Shown: piece by piece, positions 33,010 through 41,449 of the stretch
How positions within the stretch are numbered: position 1 is the first letter of the stretch
Layout: each line of letters opens with the position of its first letter
Source of the DNA: CAYOID01 sp964573115
Lineage (GTDB): Bacteria > Desulfobacterota > Desulfovibrionia > Desulfovibrionales > Desulfothermaceae
Length of the DNA: 64,000 nt
Assembly (NCBI GenBank): GCA_964573115.1
Contig: CAZNIP010000002.1
Coordinates: forward strand, 1 to 64,000
Direction of reading: 5' to 3'
Translations under genes and position numbers: made by a program
Notes under the pieces: generated by a model
What the model was told of the DNA's origin: nothing
Seen by the model: the letters and a program-made list of their open reading frames with translations, nothing else
Databases searched by the model: none

Positions 33010-34444
33010 GGCTCAGCAGGCCAAAGGAGATGGCGCCTCTCAATCCCTGACTCACGTCAACAGCGACCTGCTGCGAAAACTCCCCCCTCAAAACATCGAA
33101 GCGGAACAAGCCGTTTTGGGGGGGGTTTTTTTACGTAATTCCATCTTCCATTCTCTTGTGGATCTCCTGCAGGAGGATGATTTCTACTCCCCGGTCCACA
33201 CGACCATCTTCCAGGTCTTTCTCGACCTCTACCGGCGGAACATCCCCATCGATCTGGTCACGGTGGCTGAGGAGCTGCAAAAGAAAGGCAAGCTGGAAGA
33301 GATCGGCGGGGCGGTCTACCTGACCTCCCTGACCGAGTCCGTGGCCAGTGCGGCCAATGCCTTGAGCTATGCGGCCATCGTCCGGGAAAAGTCCGTCCGA
33401 CGGCACCTGATCCAGGAATCGGCCTCGATCATCGCCAGCGCCTATGAATCCGGCGAGGAAACCGACTCCCTCCTGGACAAGGCCGAGCAATCCATCTTCA
33501 GGATCTCCGAGTCCAGGGCCAGGTCGGGCTTCCGATCCTCGGGGGAGCTCGTGGTCCAGGTCTTCGAGCAGCTGGAACAGAGGTTCGAGAGAAAGGAACT
33601 CATCACCGGGGTTCCCACCGGATACCACAAGTTCGACGAGATCACGGCCGGGCTGCAGCGAACCGACCTGATCATCATCGCCGGGCGGCCCAGCATGGGC
33701 AAGACCGCCTTCGGGCTGAACGTGGCCATGCGGGCGGCGGTGACCAACGAGATCCCGGTGGCCATCTTCTCCCTGGAGATGTCCATGGAGCAGCTCATGA
33801 TGCGCATGCTCTGCGCCTGGGGCAAGGTCGACCTGTCCAGGATGCGCAGCGGCTTCCTCCAGGACGAGGACTGGGCCAGGCTCTACCAGGCAGCAGAGTC
33901 CCTGTCCAACGCCCCGGTGTACATCGACGACACCCCCGCCCTGGACCCCATGGAGCTGAGGGCCCGCTGCCGCAGGCTCAAAGGGGAGAAGGGCCTGGGC
34001 ATGGTCATCGTGGACTATCTGCAGCTCATGCACACCAGCCAGCGCAAGGACTCCAGGGAACAGGAGATCTCGCACATTTCCAGGAACCTGAAGTCCCTGG
34101 CCAAGGAAGTGGATGTCCCGGTGGTGGCCCTGGCCCAGCTGAACCGCAAGGTGGAGGAGAGGACCAACAAGCGCCCTCTGCTCTCAGACCTCAGGGAGTC
34201 CGGGGCCATCGAGCAGGATGCCGATCTGATCATCTTCCTCTACCGGGATGAGGTCTACAACACCAGGGAGGACAATCCCAACCGCGGCGTGGCCGAGATC
34301 ATCGTGGGCAAGCAGCGCAACGGGCCGACCGGTGCGGCCAAGCTGTCCTACATCAACAGCTGCACCGCCTTTGAAAACCTGGCCGATCTCCCCGGACCCT
34401 CAGAGGAAAGCGGCTTTGACACCTCCATGCACATGCAGGAATGA
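32972..34444 (+). CDS. dnaB: Replicative DNA helicase DnaB
   Basis: DnaB is the hexameric 5'-3' replication-fork helicase. The 490-residue protein has the N-terminal primase-binding domain (LPPQNIEAEQAVLGGVFL) and a RecA-like C-terminal domain. The latter has Walker A GRPSMGKTAFGLN at about residues 236-248, Walker B GMVIVDYLQLM, and LRESGAIEQDADLI. No intein is present. The ATG at 32972 lies within rplI. Codons for VLGGVFL contain a G8T7 run (33118-33132), a possible slippage site. A conserved start further in is not obvious, so the first 35 or so residues are less certain. Confidence 0.96.
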   Translation: MTKDNPGTRNRSKAQQAKGDGASQSLTHVNSDLLRKLPPQNIEAEQAVLGGVFLRNSIFHSLVDLLQEDDFYSPVHTTIFQVFLDLYRRNIPIDLVTVAEELQKKGKLEEIGGAVYLTSLTESVASAANALSYAAIVREKSVRRHLIQESASIIASAYESGEETDSLLDKAEQSIFRISESRARSGFRSSGELVVQVFEQLEQRFERKELITGVPTGYHKFDEITAGLQRTDLIIIAGRPSMGKTAFGLNVAMRAAVTNEIPVAIFSLEMSMEQLMMRMLCAWGKVDLSRMRSGFLQDEDWARLYQAAESLSNAPVYIDDTPALDPMELRARCRRLKGEKGLGMVIVDYLQLMHTSQRKDSREQEISHISRNLKSLAKEVDVPVVALAQLNRKVEERTNKRPLLSDLRESGAIEQDADLIIFLYRDEVYNTREDNPNRGVAEIIVGKQRNGPTGAAKLSYINSCTAFENLADLPGPSEESGFDTSMHMQE

Positions 34445-34487
34445 TCAGCCCGGGGCGGGCTGACGCACCCCGGACAACAGGACAGAC

Positions 34488-35777
34488 ATGACCTTCGAAT
34501 GCCTTCATCCAGAGGAGAGGTTGACGCGGGACGAGCTGGACCACCTTCAGGTTCAGCGCCTCAGGACCATGGCGAACACGGCTCTGCAGGCTCCCTTCTA
34601 CGCCCGGAAAGCGGAGGAGCTCAAGGCTGCAGACATCAAGAGCCCCGAAGACATTCAGGGCCTTCCCCTGACGACCAAAGACGACCTCCGCAGCGGCTAC
34701 CCCTTTGGCTTCCTGACCAGGCCGGTCTCCGACATGGTCCGGCTGCACGCCTCGTCCGGCACCACTGGATCTCCAACGGCCATCCTGTACACCAGGGAGG
34801 ACCTGGACACCTGGGCCGATCTGGTGGCCAGGTGCATGTTCATGGTCGGGATCAGGCCTGGAGACACCTTTCAGAACCTGAGCGGCTACGGGCTGTTCAC
34901 CGGCGGGCTGGGCATCCACTATGGGGCGGAGCGCCTGGGGTGCCTGACCATCCCGGCCGGGGCCGGCAACAGCAGGCGACAGATCAAGCTGCTCCGGGAT
35001 TTTCAGGTTCAGGCCATTCACATCATCCCCTCCTACGCCCTCCGCCTGGCTCAGGTCCTGCACGAGACAGGGGTCGACCCCGAGACCCTGGCCTTGAACA
35101 TTGCCCTGATCGGGGCCGAGCCCCATTCCGGGGAGATCAGGACCAGGATTGAAGACCTCTTTCAGATCAAGGCCTACAACTCCTACGGGCTCTCGGAGAT
35201 GAACGGCCCCGGCGTGGCCTTTGAATGCCCGATCCAGAGCGGGATGCACCTCTGGGAAGACAATTTCCTGGCCGAGATTCTGGATCCTGAGACCCTGGAG
35301 CCTGTCCCGGAGGGCGAACTCGGGGAGCTCGTCCTGACCACCCTGAACAGGGAGGGCATGCCTCTGATCCGGTATCGGACCAAAGACCTGACCAGGTTCA
35401 TCCCCGGGGAGTGCTCCTGCGGGCGGGTGCACAAAAGGATTGACCGGATCATGGGCCGTTCCGACGACATGATCATTCTCAAGGGGGTCAACATCTACCC
35501 CATGCAGGTCGAGCAGGTCCTCATGGCCATCCCGGAAGTGGGCCAGAACTACCTCATCGTTCTGGAACGAAACGGCGACATCGATCAGATGCGGGTCAAG
35601 GTGGAGATCAAGGACGGGTGCTTTGTCGAAGACATGCGGGTCCTGCGGGGGCTCGAACAGCGGATCACCAGGCTGCTCCGGGAGGAGATCCTGATCACGC
35701 CCAAGGTCGATCTGGTGGAGCACAACAGTCTGCCCAGGAATCAGGGCAAGGCCGAACGAGTCCAGGACAAACGCTGA
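34488..35777 (+). CDS. Phenylacetate-CoA ligase (PaaK family)
   Basis: This is an AMP-forming aryl-CoA ligase that activates phenylacetate or related aromatic acids. The 429-residue protein has the P-loop HASSGTTGSPT (about residues 86-96), the YNSYGLSEMNGPGVAFEC region, the adenylate-binding RYRTKDLTR, and the C-terminal RSDDMIILKGVNIYPMQVEQ hinge. In sulfate reducers such enzymes often belong to indolepyruvate or aromatic amino-acid oxidation, but no partner genes adjoin it. It follows dnaB by 43 nt and is 3 nt before the DUF456 gene. Confidence 0.93.
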   Translation: MTFECLHPEERLTRDELDHLQVQRLRTMANTALQAPFYARKAEELKAADIKSPEDIQGLPLTTKDDLRSGYPFGFLTRPVSDMVRLHASSGTTGSPTAILYTREDLDTWADLVARCMFMVGIRPGDTFQNLSGYGLFTGGLGIHYGAERLGCLTIPAGAGNSRRQIKLLRDFQVQAIHIIPSYALRLAQVLHETGVDPETLALNIALIGAEPHSGEIRTRIEDLFQIKAYNSYGLSEMNGPGVAFECPIQSGMHLWEDNFLAEILDPETLEPVPEGELGELVLTTLNREGMPLIRYRTKDLTRFIPGECSCGRVHKRIDRIMGRSDDMIILKGVNIYPMQVEQVLMAIPEVGQNYLIVLERNGDIDQMRVKVEIKDGCFVEDMRVLRGLEQRITRLLREEILITPKVDLVEHNSLPRNQGKAERVQDKR

Positions 35778-35780
35778 AGG

Positions 35781-36299
35781 ATGGCTATGGGCCTGGCAGA
35801 GCTGCTCGCTGGAGTGATCATTCTGGTCCTGTTTCTCCTCTGGGCCACCAATTTTCTCGGCCTGCCAGGAAACTGGGTCATCATTGCGGTCATGGGTCTC
35901 TGGAAATGGACTCACCCCGAGATTCAGGCCGGCTGGTGGTTCTTTCTGCTCCTCATCGCCCTGGCCGGGGCGGCCGAGCTCATCGAGTTCGGCAGCCAGG
36001 TCTGGGGGGCCAGGCGATACGGCGGATCGAACAGGGGCAGCTGGGGAGCCCTGCTTGGGGCCTTTGCCGGAGCGATTCTCGGGGCCCCGCTGCTGCTGGG
36101 GCTGGGGGCCATTGTCGGAGCTGTGGCCGGGGCCTTTGTCGGCAGCCTGATTTTTGAACTCTGGGTCGGTCGGTCGTGGGCAGAGGCTTTGACGGCCTCC
36201 AAAGGGGCCATGTGGGGACGGGTTTTCGGCCTGGCGGCCAAGGCAGGTCTGGGCATGCTCGTGCTCAGTCTGAGTGTGCCCAGAGTCTGGCCAGGATAG
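35781..36299 (+). CDS. DUF456-family membrane protein
   Basis: The function is unknown. The 172-residue protein is mostly membrane-embedded. The first segment is about residues 5-25, followed by two or three more, including a Gly/Ala-rich stretch around 95-125 (GALLGAFAGAILGAPLLLGL) typical of DUF456 proteins, and a final hydrophobic segment near 150-170. NFLGLPGNWVIIAVMGLWKW near the N-terminus is characteristic of the family. It starts 3 nt after the CoA-ligase gene and is 14 nt before threonine synthase, so all three are probably co-transcribed. Confidence 0.85.
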   Translation: MAMGLAELLAGVIILVLFLLWATNFLGLPGNWVIIAVMGLWKWTHPEIQAGWWFFLLLIALAGAAELIEFGSQVWGARRYGGSNRGSWGALLGAFAGAILGAPLLLGLGAIVGAVAGAFVGSLIFELWVGRSWAEALTASKGAMWGRVFGLAAKAGLGMLVLSLSVPRVWPG

Positions 36300-36313
36300 C
36301 CATGGGAGAGGAC

Positions 36314-37774
36314 ATGCCTCAGGATCAGCACTTCCCGACCTACCGGGGGAACATGGAGTATGTCTGCCAGGGATGCGGGGGGCGCTTCCCGGGAGACGAT
36401 TTCCTCTACACCTGCCCTGACTGCGGGGGGGTCTTCCTGCTCCGGGACGCGAACCAGGACCAGCTCCGGCGCATCTCGGGACAGTCCTGGCGGGAGACCT
36501 TCGACTCCCGAAGATGTTCGAGCCACCCTGGCCTGCAGGGTGTTTTCAGGTACTACGAGCTCATGGCCCCCATGCTGGAGCCCGCGGACATCGTCTGGCT
36601 GGGCGAAGGCCACACCCCGATCGTTCCCTCCTCTCCGGAGCTGAAACAGCGTATCGGCCAGGATCTGGCCTTTAAGAACGAAGGCCAGAACCCGAGTGCG
36701 TCCTTCAAGGACCGGGGCATGGCCTGCGCCTTCAGCGCCCTGAAGGCCATGATCAGAAAGCATGGCTGGGATGAGGTCCTGACGGTCTGCGCCTCCACCG
36801 GGGACACCTCGGCTGCGGCAGCCATGTACGGGGCCTATGTCGGACCCCCGATCAAGACCCTGGTGCTCCTGCCCAAGGGCAGAGTCACTCCTCAACAGCT
36901 GGGCCAGCCGCTGGGAAGCGGGGCCGAGGTCCTTGAACTTCCCGGGTTCTTTGACGACTGCATGCGGGTGGTGGAATATTTGGCCGAGCACTACCGGGTG
37001 GCCCTGCTCAACTCCAAGAACAGCTGGCGCATCCTGGGCCAGGAATCCTACGCCTATGAGGTCGCCCAGTGGGGCCAATGGGACATGTCAGGGAGAGTCC
37101 TGTTCGTGCCCATCGGCAACGCCGGGAACATCTCGGCCATCATGGCCGGGTTTCTCAAACTCCATGACCTGGAGATCATCACCTCCCTGCCCAGGATCAT
37201 CGGGGTCCAATCGGTCCATGCCGACCCGGTGTACCGCTACTATGCGCAACCTGCCGCACATCGGGAGTATCACCCTGTCCAGGTCCAGTCCAGCGTGGCC
37301 CAGGCGGCCATGATCGGCAATCCGGTCTCCTTTCCCAGGGTCAGATCCCTGGTGGAGAGCTATGCCAGGGCCGCCGGCCAGGGGGGCTTCGCCGTGGTCC
37401 AGGTGGACGAACAGGCCATCATGGACAGCATGGTCCTGGCCAATCGCCACGGCCATATCTCCTGTACCCAGGGCGGGGAATGTCTGGCCGGCCTGATCCG
37501 GGCGAAGGAGCTCGGCCTGGTGGCCCCGGACGAGCAGGCCATCCTGGATGCCACGGCCCACAGCCTCAAGTTCATGGGCTTTCAGGACATGTATTTCGGG
37601 GACGGTTTTCCCGAAGAGTACGGGGTCAGCCCCAGGGCCGAGCTCAAGAACAGTCCCAAAAGCCTCGATGTGCCGGCTGTTGTGGATCATGACCCGGACC
37701 AGGTCGAACGGTTCGTGCTCCAGGCTTCGGCAGAGATCGAGGACCGGCTGCAGCTCAGGTCCAGACAGCCCTGA
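36314..37774 (+). CDS. thrC: Threonine synthase
   Basis: Threonine synthase is a PLP enzyme converting O-phosphohomoserine to threonine. ATG 36314 follows GGGAGAGG and gives 486 residues; ATG 36302 is a close alternative. Near the N-terminus two CxxC pairs (CQGCGG and CPDCGG) form a rubredoxin-like zinc element seen in this subgroup. The PLP lysine lies in NPSASFKDRGMA. TVCASTGDTSAAAAMYGAYVG is the substrate-binding segment, and PIGNAGNISAIMAGF the phosphate cup. The gene follows DUF456 closely and converges with surE. Confidence 0.94.
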   Translation: MPQDQHFPTYRGNMEYVCQGCGGRFPGDDFLYTCPDCGGVFLLRDANQDQLRRISGQSWRETFDSRRCSSHPGLQGVFRYYELMAPMLEPADIVWLGEGHTPIVPSSPELKQRIGQDLAFKNEGQNPSASFKDRGMACAFSALKAMIRKHGWDEVLTVCASTGDTSAAAAMYGAYVGPPIKTLVLLPKGRVTPQQLGQPLGSGAEVLELPGFFDDCMRVVEYLAEHYRVALLNSKNSWRILGQESYAYEVAQWGQWDMSGRVLFVPIGNAGNISAIMAGFLKLHDLEIITSLPRIIGVQSVHADPVYRYYAQPAAHREYHPVQVQSSVAQAAMIGNPVSFPRVRSLVESYARAAGQGGFAVVQVDEQAIMDSMVLANRHGHISCTQGGECLAGLIRAKELGLVAPDEQAILDATAHSLKFMGFQDMYFGDGFPEEYGVSPRAELKNSPKSLDVPAVVDHDPDQVERFVLQASAEIEDRLQLRSRQP

Positions 37775-37792
37775 GGCCCTTTCGATCAGGTC

Positions 37793-38545
37793 TCAGGACA
37801 GGTTCTCTCTGAGCTGGCCCAGGAAGGTGTGGTCGGTGAAGTCAAAGGTCAGCGGGGTCAGGGTCAGGTAGCCCTGGGTGAGCAGGGTGCGGTCCGTGTC
37901 CGCCTCCAGGTTTTCGGGCAGGATCTCTCCGCACAGCCAGTAGTAAGGTCCGCCCCGGGGATCGATTCGCTTGTCGTACCAGTCCTCGTACACGGCCTGG
38001 GTCTGGGGGCAGATCTGCAAACCCAGGGACTGGTCCAGGGGACATTTGGGAAAGTTGAGGTTGAGCACCCGCCGGCGGGGGACCTGCGGCCAGTCGATAT
38101 GCTCTATGAACGTGGCCACGTACTCGGCCTGCTCATCGAGGTTGACAGGACGGAATTCGTCGATGGACACTGCCAGTGCCGGAATACCGGCCAGGGCAGC
38201 TTCGGTGGCCGCAGCCACGGTTCCGGAGTAGAGGATGTCCACCCCGACGTTGGCCCCGCTGTTGATGCCGGAAATCAGCAGGTCGGGCTCGAAAGAGAGC
38301 ACCGTCCCCAGGGCGATCTTGACGCAGTCCACCGGAGTCCCGGAGATGCCGTAGCCCTGGAAGTGATTCTGGTTGACCTCTTTGACCCGCAGAGGCGAGC
38401 TCAGGGTCACGGCGTGCCCCACAGCGGACTGCTCAGTCAGCGGGGCGACCACAGTGACCGTGTGCCCGGCCTGAAGGAGCTTTGCGTACAGGGCCCTGAG
38501 GCCGACAGCCCAGATGCCGTCGTCATTGGTCAGCACAATGTCCAT
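37793..38545 (-). CDS. surE: 5'/3'-nucleotidase SurE
   Basis: SurE is a divalent-metal survival phosphatase that dephosphorylates nucleoside 5'- and 3'-monophosphates. The 250-residue protein has the signature VLTNDDGIWAVGLRALY at residues 4-20 with the metal-binding DD pair. SAVGHAVTLSSPLR, GTPVDCVKIAL and SGINSGANVGVDILYSGTVAAATE complete the active site. It converges with thrC, with 18 nt between stops. It is divergent from the YhaM-like gene; no clear promoter was seen in the 145-nt gap. Confidence 0.95.
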   Translation of the reverse strand: MDIVLTNDDGIWAVGLRALYAKLLQAGHTVTVVAPLTEQSAVGHAVTLSSPLRVKEVNQNHFQGYGISGTPVDCVKIALGTVLSFEPDLLISGINSGANVGVDILYSGTVAAATEAALAGIPALAVSIDEFRPVNLDEQAEYVATFIEHIDWPQVPRRRVLNLNFPKCPLDQSLGLQICPQTQAVYEDWYDKRIDPRGGPYYWLCGEILPENLEADTDRTLLTQGYLTLTPLTFDFTDHTFLGQLRENLS

Positions 38546-38690
38546 AGCGATCCATGCACCTCCGGATGCAGGCGTTCGGACGGCCCGTGAGGCCTGAACA
38601 CAGGCCCTCTGTCCACAATCCTGATGCAGGGTCGAGTGGGCTGTCCTGGAGGGGATTTCTCATCAATCAAGCCGGAAAAGTCAAGTCACC

Positions 38691-39725
38691 ATGACAACAA
38701 AGACCGTCTACGTCAAAGATCTGATCCAGGGCCAGGAGGTGGACGACGTGTTCCTCCTGGTCCAGGCCAGGCAGGCCCAGTCCAGAAACGGGCCCTACTG
38801 GGACTTGAAGCTCCAGGACCGGACCGGGGAGGTCAGCGCCAAGATCTGGCATCCGCTCAGCGCGGAGTTCACCTCCCTGGCCCCGGAGCACTTTGTCCGG
38901 GTCCGGGCCGGGATCAGCAGCTTCAGGGAGAGGCCCCAGCTCATCGTCCGCTCCTTGGATCTCCTGGACCCTGAAAGGCATGGCCAGGACTGGGCCGAGT
39001 TCATCCCCTCCAGTCAGCAGCCCCCGGAAGATCTGCTGGCAGAGCTGGAAAGCCTGTGCCGGGAAGAGCTCTCCTACCCTCCCTGGAGAAGGTTCTGCAG
39101 GAAGGTCCTCAAAGATCCCCTGATACGGGAAAGGATGCTGGCCGCCCCTGGGGCCAAGACCATTCATCACGCCTACCGGGGCGGCCTGCTGGAACACACC
39201 CTGGCCGTGGCCAGGCTGTGCCTGTCCATTGCCGACATGTACCCCGACCTGGACCGGGACATCCTCCTGGTGGCCGCCGTCCTGCACGATCTGGGCAAGG
39301 CCTGGGAGCTGCAGAGCGGTGTCAGCCGGGACTACACGGATCAGGGCCGGCTTTTGGGGCACATCATGCTGGCCATGGAGGTTCTGCAGCCGTTTTTCGC
39401 CAAGGCCAGGGATCTCGATCCGGACCTGGTGACCCATCTCAAGCATCTGCTCCTGAGCCATCACGGGGAATACGCCTTTGGCTCCCCCAGGCGGCCCAAG
39501 ACGGCCGAGGCCTTTGTCCTCCACTATGCGGACAACCTGGACGCCAAGCTGTCCACCGCCAAAACGGCCCTGGCCGGCCAGGATCTTGAACAATCGAGAT
39601 GGTCGGGCTATCAGCCGTCCCTGGAGAGGCAGCTTTTTGCGCCGGTCAGGAGCCGGGACTTTCTGCAGGACAACGACAACCAAGGATCCCGACCCAAACA
39701 ATGTTTGTTACCTTTGAAGGAATAG
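38691..39725 (+). CDS. OB-fold/HD-domain 3'-5' exoribonuclease (YhaM-like)
   Basis: YhaM proteins are metal-dependent 3'-5' exonucleases with an N-terminal OB fold and an HD domain. The 344-residue protein has the OB fold at residues about 10-95 (PYWDLKLQDRTGEVSAKIW). The HD domain at about 155-290 has TIHHAYRGGLLEHTLAVA, LLVAAVLHDLGKAWEL and LLSHHGEYAFGSPRRPKTAEA. The C-terminal 25 nt overlap tmk in another frame, and the last few residues may vary among relatives. The start is a plain ATG with a weak upstream signal. Confidence 0.87.
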   Translation: MTTKTVYVKDLIQGQEVDDVFLLVQARQAQSRNGPYWDLKLQDRTGEVSAKIWHPLSAEFTSLAPEHFVRVRAGISSFRERPQLIVRSLDLLDPERHGQDWAEFIPSSQQPPEDLLAELESLCREELSYPPWRRFCRKVLKDPLIRERMLAAPGAKTIHHAYRGGLLEHTLAVARLCLSIADMYPDLDRDILLVAAVLHDLGKAWELQSGVSRDYTDQGRLLGHIMLAMEVLQPFFAKARDLDPDLVTHLKHLLLSHHGEYAFGSPRRPKTAEAFVLHYADNLDAKLSTAKTALAGQDLEQSRWSGYQPSLERQLFAPVRSRDFLQDNDNQGSRPKQCLLPLKE

Positions 39726-40354
39726 AGGGCTGCGGCAAGTCCACCCAGTGCCGTCTGCTTGCCCGCTGGCTGCAGGACAGGGGTCAGGACGTCCTGATAT
39801 CCAGAGAGCCGGGAGGGAGCCCCTTGGGGACACGCATCCGGGAGCTCCTGCTGAGCATGGAGTACGAGAACATGAGCTCGGAATGCGAACTCCTGCTCTA
39901 CCTGGCCGACAGGGCCCAGCACGTGGACACGGTCATCCGGCCGGCCCTTGACAGAGGTCAGACCGTTCTCGTGGACCGTTTCGCCGATTCAACCGTGGCC
40001 TATCAAGGCTACGGCCGGGGCATCAGCCTGGAGACCCTGAATTTTCTGAACCGGCTTGCGGTCAAGGACCTCTGGCCGCAACTGACCGTGATCATCGACA
40101 TCCCGGTCGACGTGGGGCTGAAACGGGCCAGGCAAAGGAACCGCGAACTGGGCACGTCCGTGACGGAAGGCAGATTTGAAGCCGAGCAGCTGGAGTTTCA
40201 TCAGGCCATCCGCCAGGGGTATCTCGAGCTTGCCGCGGCTCATCCGGAACGGTGCGCGGTCATCGACGGTCATCGTGCTGAAGAGGACATCGCTGAGGAT
40301 ATTCGGGAGCTGGTCCTTGGCCGGCTCAAACCTGACTTTCCCGGGAACGCTTGA
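39701..40354 (+). CDS. tmk: Thymidylate kinase
   Basis: Tmk phosphorylates dTMP to dTDP. The 217-residue protein starts with MFVTFEGIEGCGKST, which contains the P-loop at residues 7-15. It also has the LISREPGGSPLGTRIRELLL motif, VDRFADSTVAYQGYGRGI (dTMP-binding DR motif) and a LID region with the Arg-rich LKRARQRNRELG. The start at 39701 lies 25 nt inside the YhaM-like gene; AAGGA is 14 nt upstream, so coupling may help initiation. The redoxin gene follows after 85 nt. Confidence 0.95.
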   Translation: MFVTFEGIEGCGKSTQCRLLARWLQDRGQDVLISREPGGSPLGTRIRELLLSMEYENMSSECELLLYLADRAQHVDTVIRPALDRGQTVLVDRFADSTVAYQGYGRGISLETLNFLNRLAVKDLWPQLTVIIDIPVDVGLKRARQRNRELGTSVTEGRFEAEQLEFHQAIRQGYLELAAAHPERCAVIDGHRAEEDIAEDIRELVLGRLKPDFPGNA

Positions 40355-40439
40355 CAAAAGGCCTGGAACAACTACAGTCAGGGGAGGCTTAAAGCCCCGT
40401 TAATGGGAATGAATCTGGAGAAACAAGGGAGCATGACTG

Positions 40440-40697
40440 ATGGAAAAGGATGTCAAACTCTTTGCCCTGAGCACCTGCATTCACTGCAAGCACACCAAAG
40501 AATTTCTGGATGACAAGAACGTCGAGTACTCCTGCACCTATGTGGACAGGCTCAGCGGCGATGAGCGAAAAGAGGCGATCCAGGAAGTGAAGAAGCACAA
40601 CCCCAATCTTTCTTTCCCGACCCTGGTCGTGGGCGATGACATCTGCGTGGTCGGGTTCAAAAAGAAGGAGATTGAGGAGGCCTTGGAACAATCATGA
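40440..40697 (+). CDS. Glutaredoxin/NrdH-like redoxin
   Basis: This is a small thiol-disulfide carrier. The 85-residue protein has a thioredoxin fold with the active site C13-I-H-C16 (STCIHCKHTKEFL), the cis-proline in SFPTLVVGDD, and a C-terminal VVGFKKKEIEEAL helix. It overlaps by 4 nt the following gene, which encodes a ferredoxin-thioredoxin-reductase-type catalytic subunit, so that protein is its likely reductant. The direct evidence is the coupling; the electron-flow order is inference. Confidence 0.92.
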   Translation: MEKDVKLFALSTCIHCKHTKEFLDDKNVEYSCTYVDRLSGDERKEAIQEVKKHNPNLSFPTLVVGDDICVVGFKKKEIEEALEQS

Positions 40698-41047
40698 GCG
40701 AAGTCGAAGAACTCTACGCCAAGCTGAAGAAGCTCCAGGAGCCAAAAGGGCTGTATTTCAACAAGGACCGGAAGATGGTCATGCAGCTCCTGGAAAGTCT
40801 GCTCATCAACAAGGAACGCTACGGCTACACCGCCTGTCCATGCCGGCTGGCCACCGGCAACTACGAGCTGGACAGAGACATTCTCTGTCCCTGCGTCTAC
40901 GCCAAACCGGACATCGAGGAATACGGCAGCTGTTTCTGCGGGCTCTACGTGTCCAGTGACTGGAACGAGGACCGCATTCCTCATGTCGTTGTCCCGGAGA
41001 GGAGACCCCCGGAAAAGGCCCTGGCCGCTCTGGATCACGACCTTTGA
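40694..41047 (+). CDS. Ferredoxin-thioredoxin reductase-type catalytic subunit
   Basis: This is an iron-sulfur disulfide reductase that passes electrons from ferredoxin to a redoxin disulfide. The 117-residue protein has the six expected cysteines as C48-P-C50, C65-P-C67 and C80-F-C82, within TACPCRLATGNYEL, LCPCVYAKPDIEEYGSCFCGL. The plant-type spacing I recall is CPC-X16-CPC-X8-CxC; here it is X14 and X12, as in some anaerobe variants. No variable (alpha) subunit gene is visible. It is translationally coupled to the redoxin by a 4-nt overlap. Confidence 0.93.
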   Translation: MSEVEELYAKLKKLQEPKGLYFNKDRKMVMQLLESLLINKERYGYTACPCRLATGNYELDRDILCPCVYAKPDIEEYGSCFCGLYVSSDWNEDRIPHVVVPERRPPEKALAALDHDL

Positions 41048-41126
41048 GACCGGGGTCAGGCCTGCAGGGTCACCGGCCTTGCAGGGCAGCGTCATCCACA
41101 CCGCATTCCCCTGGAGGGTAGATTCC

Positions 41127-41351
41127 ATGCAGGACAAGATCGAGACGGCACTGAACAAGATCAGACCTCAGCTGCAGGCTGACGGCGGGGACGTCGAGCT
41201 GGTCGGAGTCACCGACGCCAAGATCGTCCAGCTCAGGCTGCAGGGGGCCTGTGCCGGATGCCCCATGTCCCAGATGACCCTGAAGAACGGGATCGAAAGG
41301 GTCTTGAAGCAGGAAATTCCGGAGATCAAAGGTGTCGAGGCCGTGAAGTAG
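41127..41351 (+). CDS. NifU C-terminal domain protein (Nfu-type iron-sulfur carrier)
   Basis: This is a scaffold or carrier of iron-sulfur clusters. The 74-residue protein is a stand-alone Nfu domain: RPQLQADGGDVELVGV near the N-terminus and the cluster-binding C42-A-G-C45 in LQGACAGCPMSQMTLKNGI. The start follows GGAGGG. It is 79 nt downstream of the FTR-type gene and followed by a terminator. A role in delivering the 4Fe-4S cluster of the FTR-type enzyme is an attractive but unproven idea. Confidence 0.93.
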   Translation: MQDKIETALNKIRPQLQADGGDVELVGVTDAKIVQLRLQGACAGCPMSQMTLKNGIERVLKQEIPEIKGVEAVK

Positions 41352-41386
41352 CCTGGCTCTTCTCCGGTCCTGAGAACCTGAATGTC

Positions 41387-41415
41387 AAAGGCGGGGCATC
41401 CCCGCCTTTTGTTTT
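41387..41415 (+). terminator. Rho-independent terminator after the redoxin/FTR/Nfu genes
   Basis: GGCGGGG pairs with CCCCGCC around a short CAT loop, flanked by AAA and TTTTGTTTT. It ends the tmk-redoxin-FTR-nfu unit and lies 35 nt before gltX. Confidence 0.88.
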
Positions 41416-41449
41416 CGGATAACAGAGCCGCCAAGAGTAAGGAGCGATC

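Noticed and set aside
32972..34444. Intein in DnaB
   Set aside because: The protein is 490 residues with continuous motifs; no insertion or splice-junction pattern is present.
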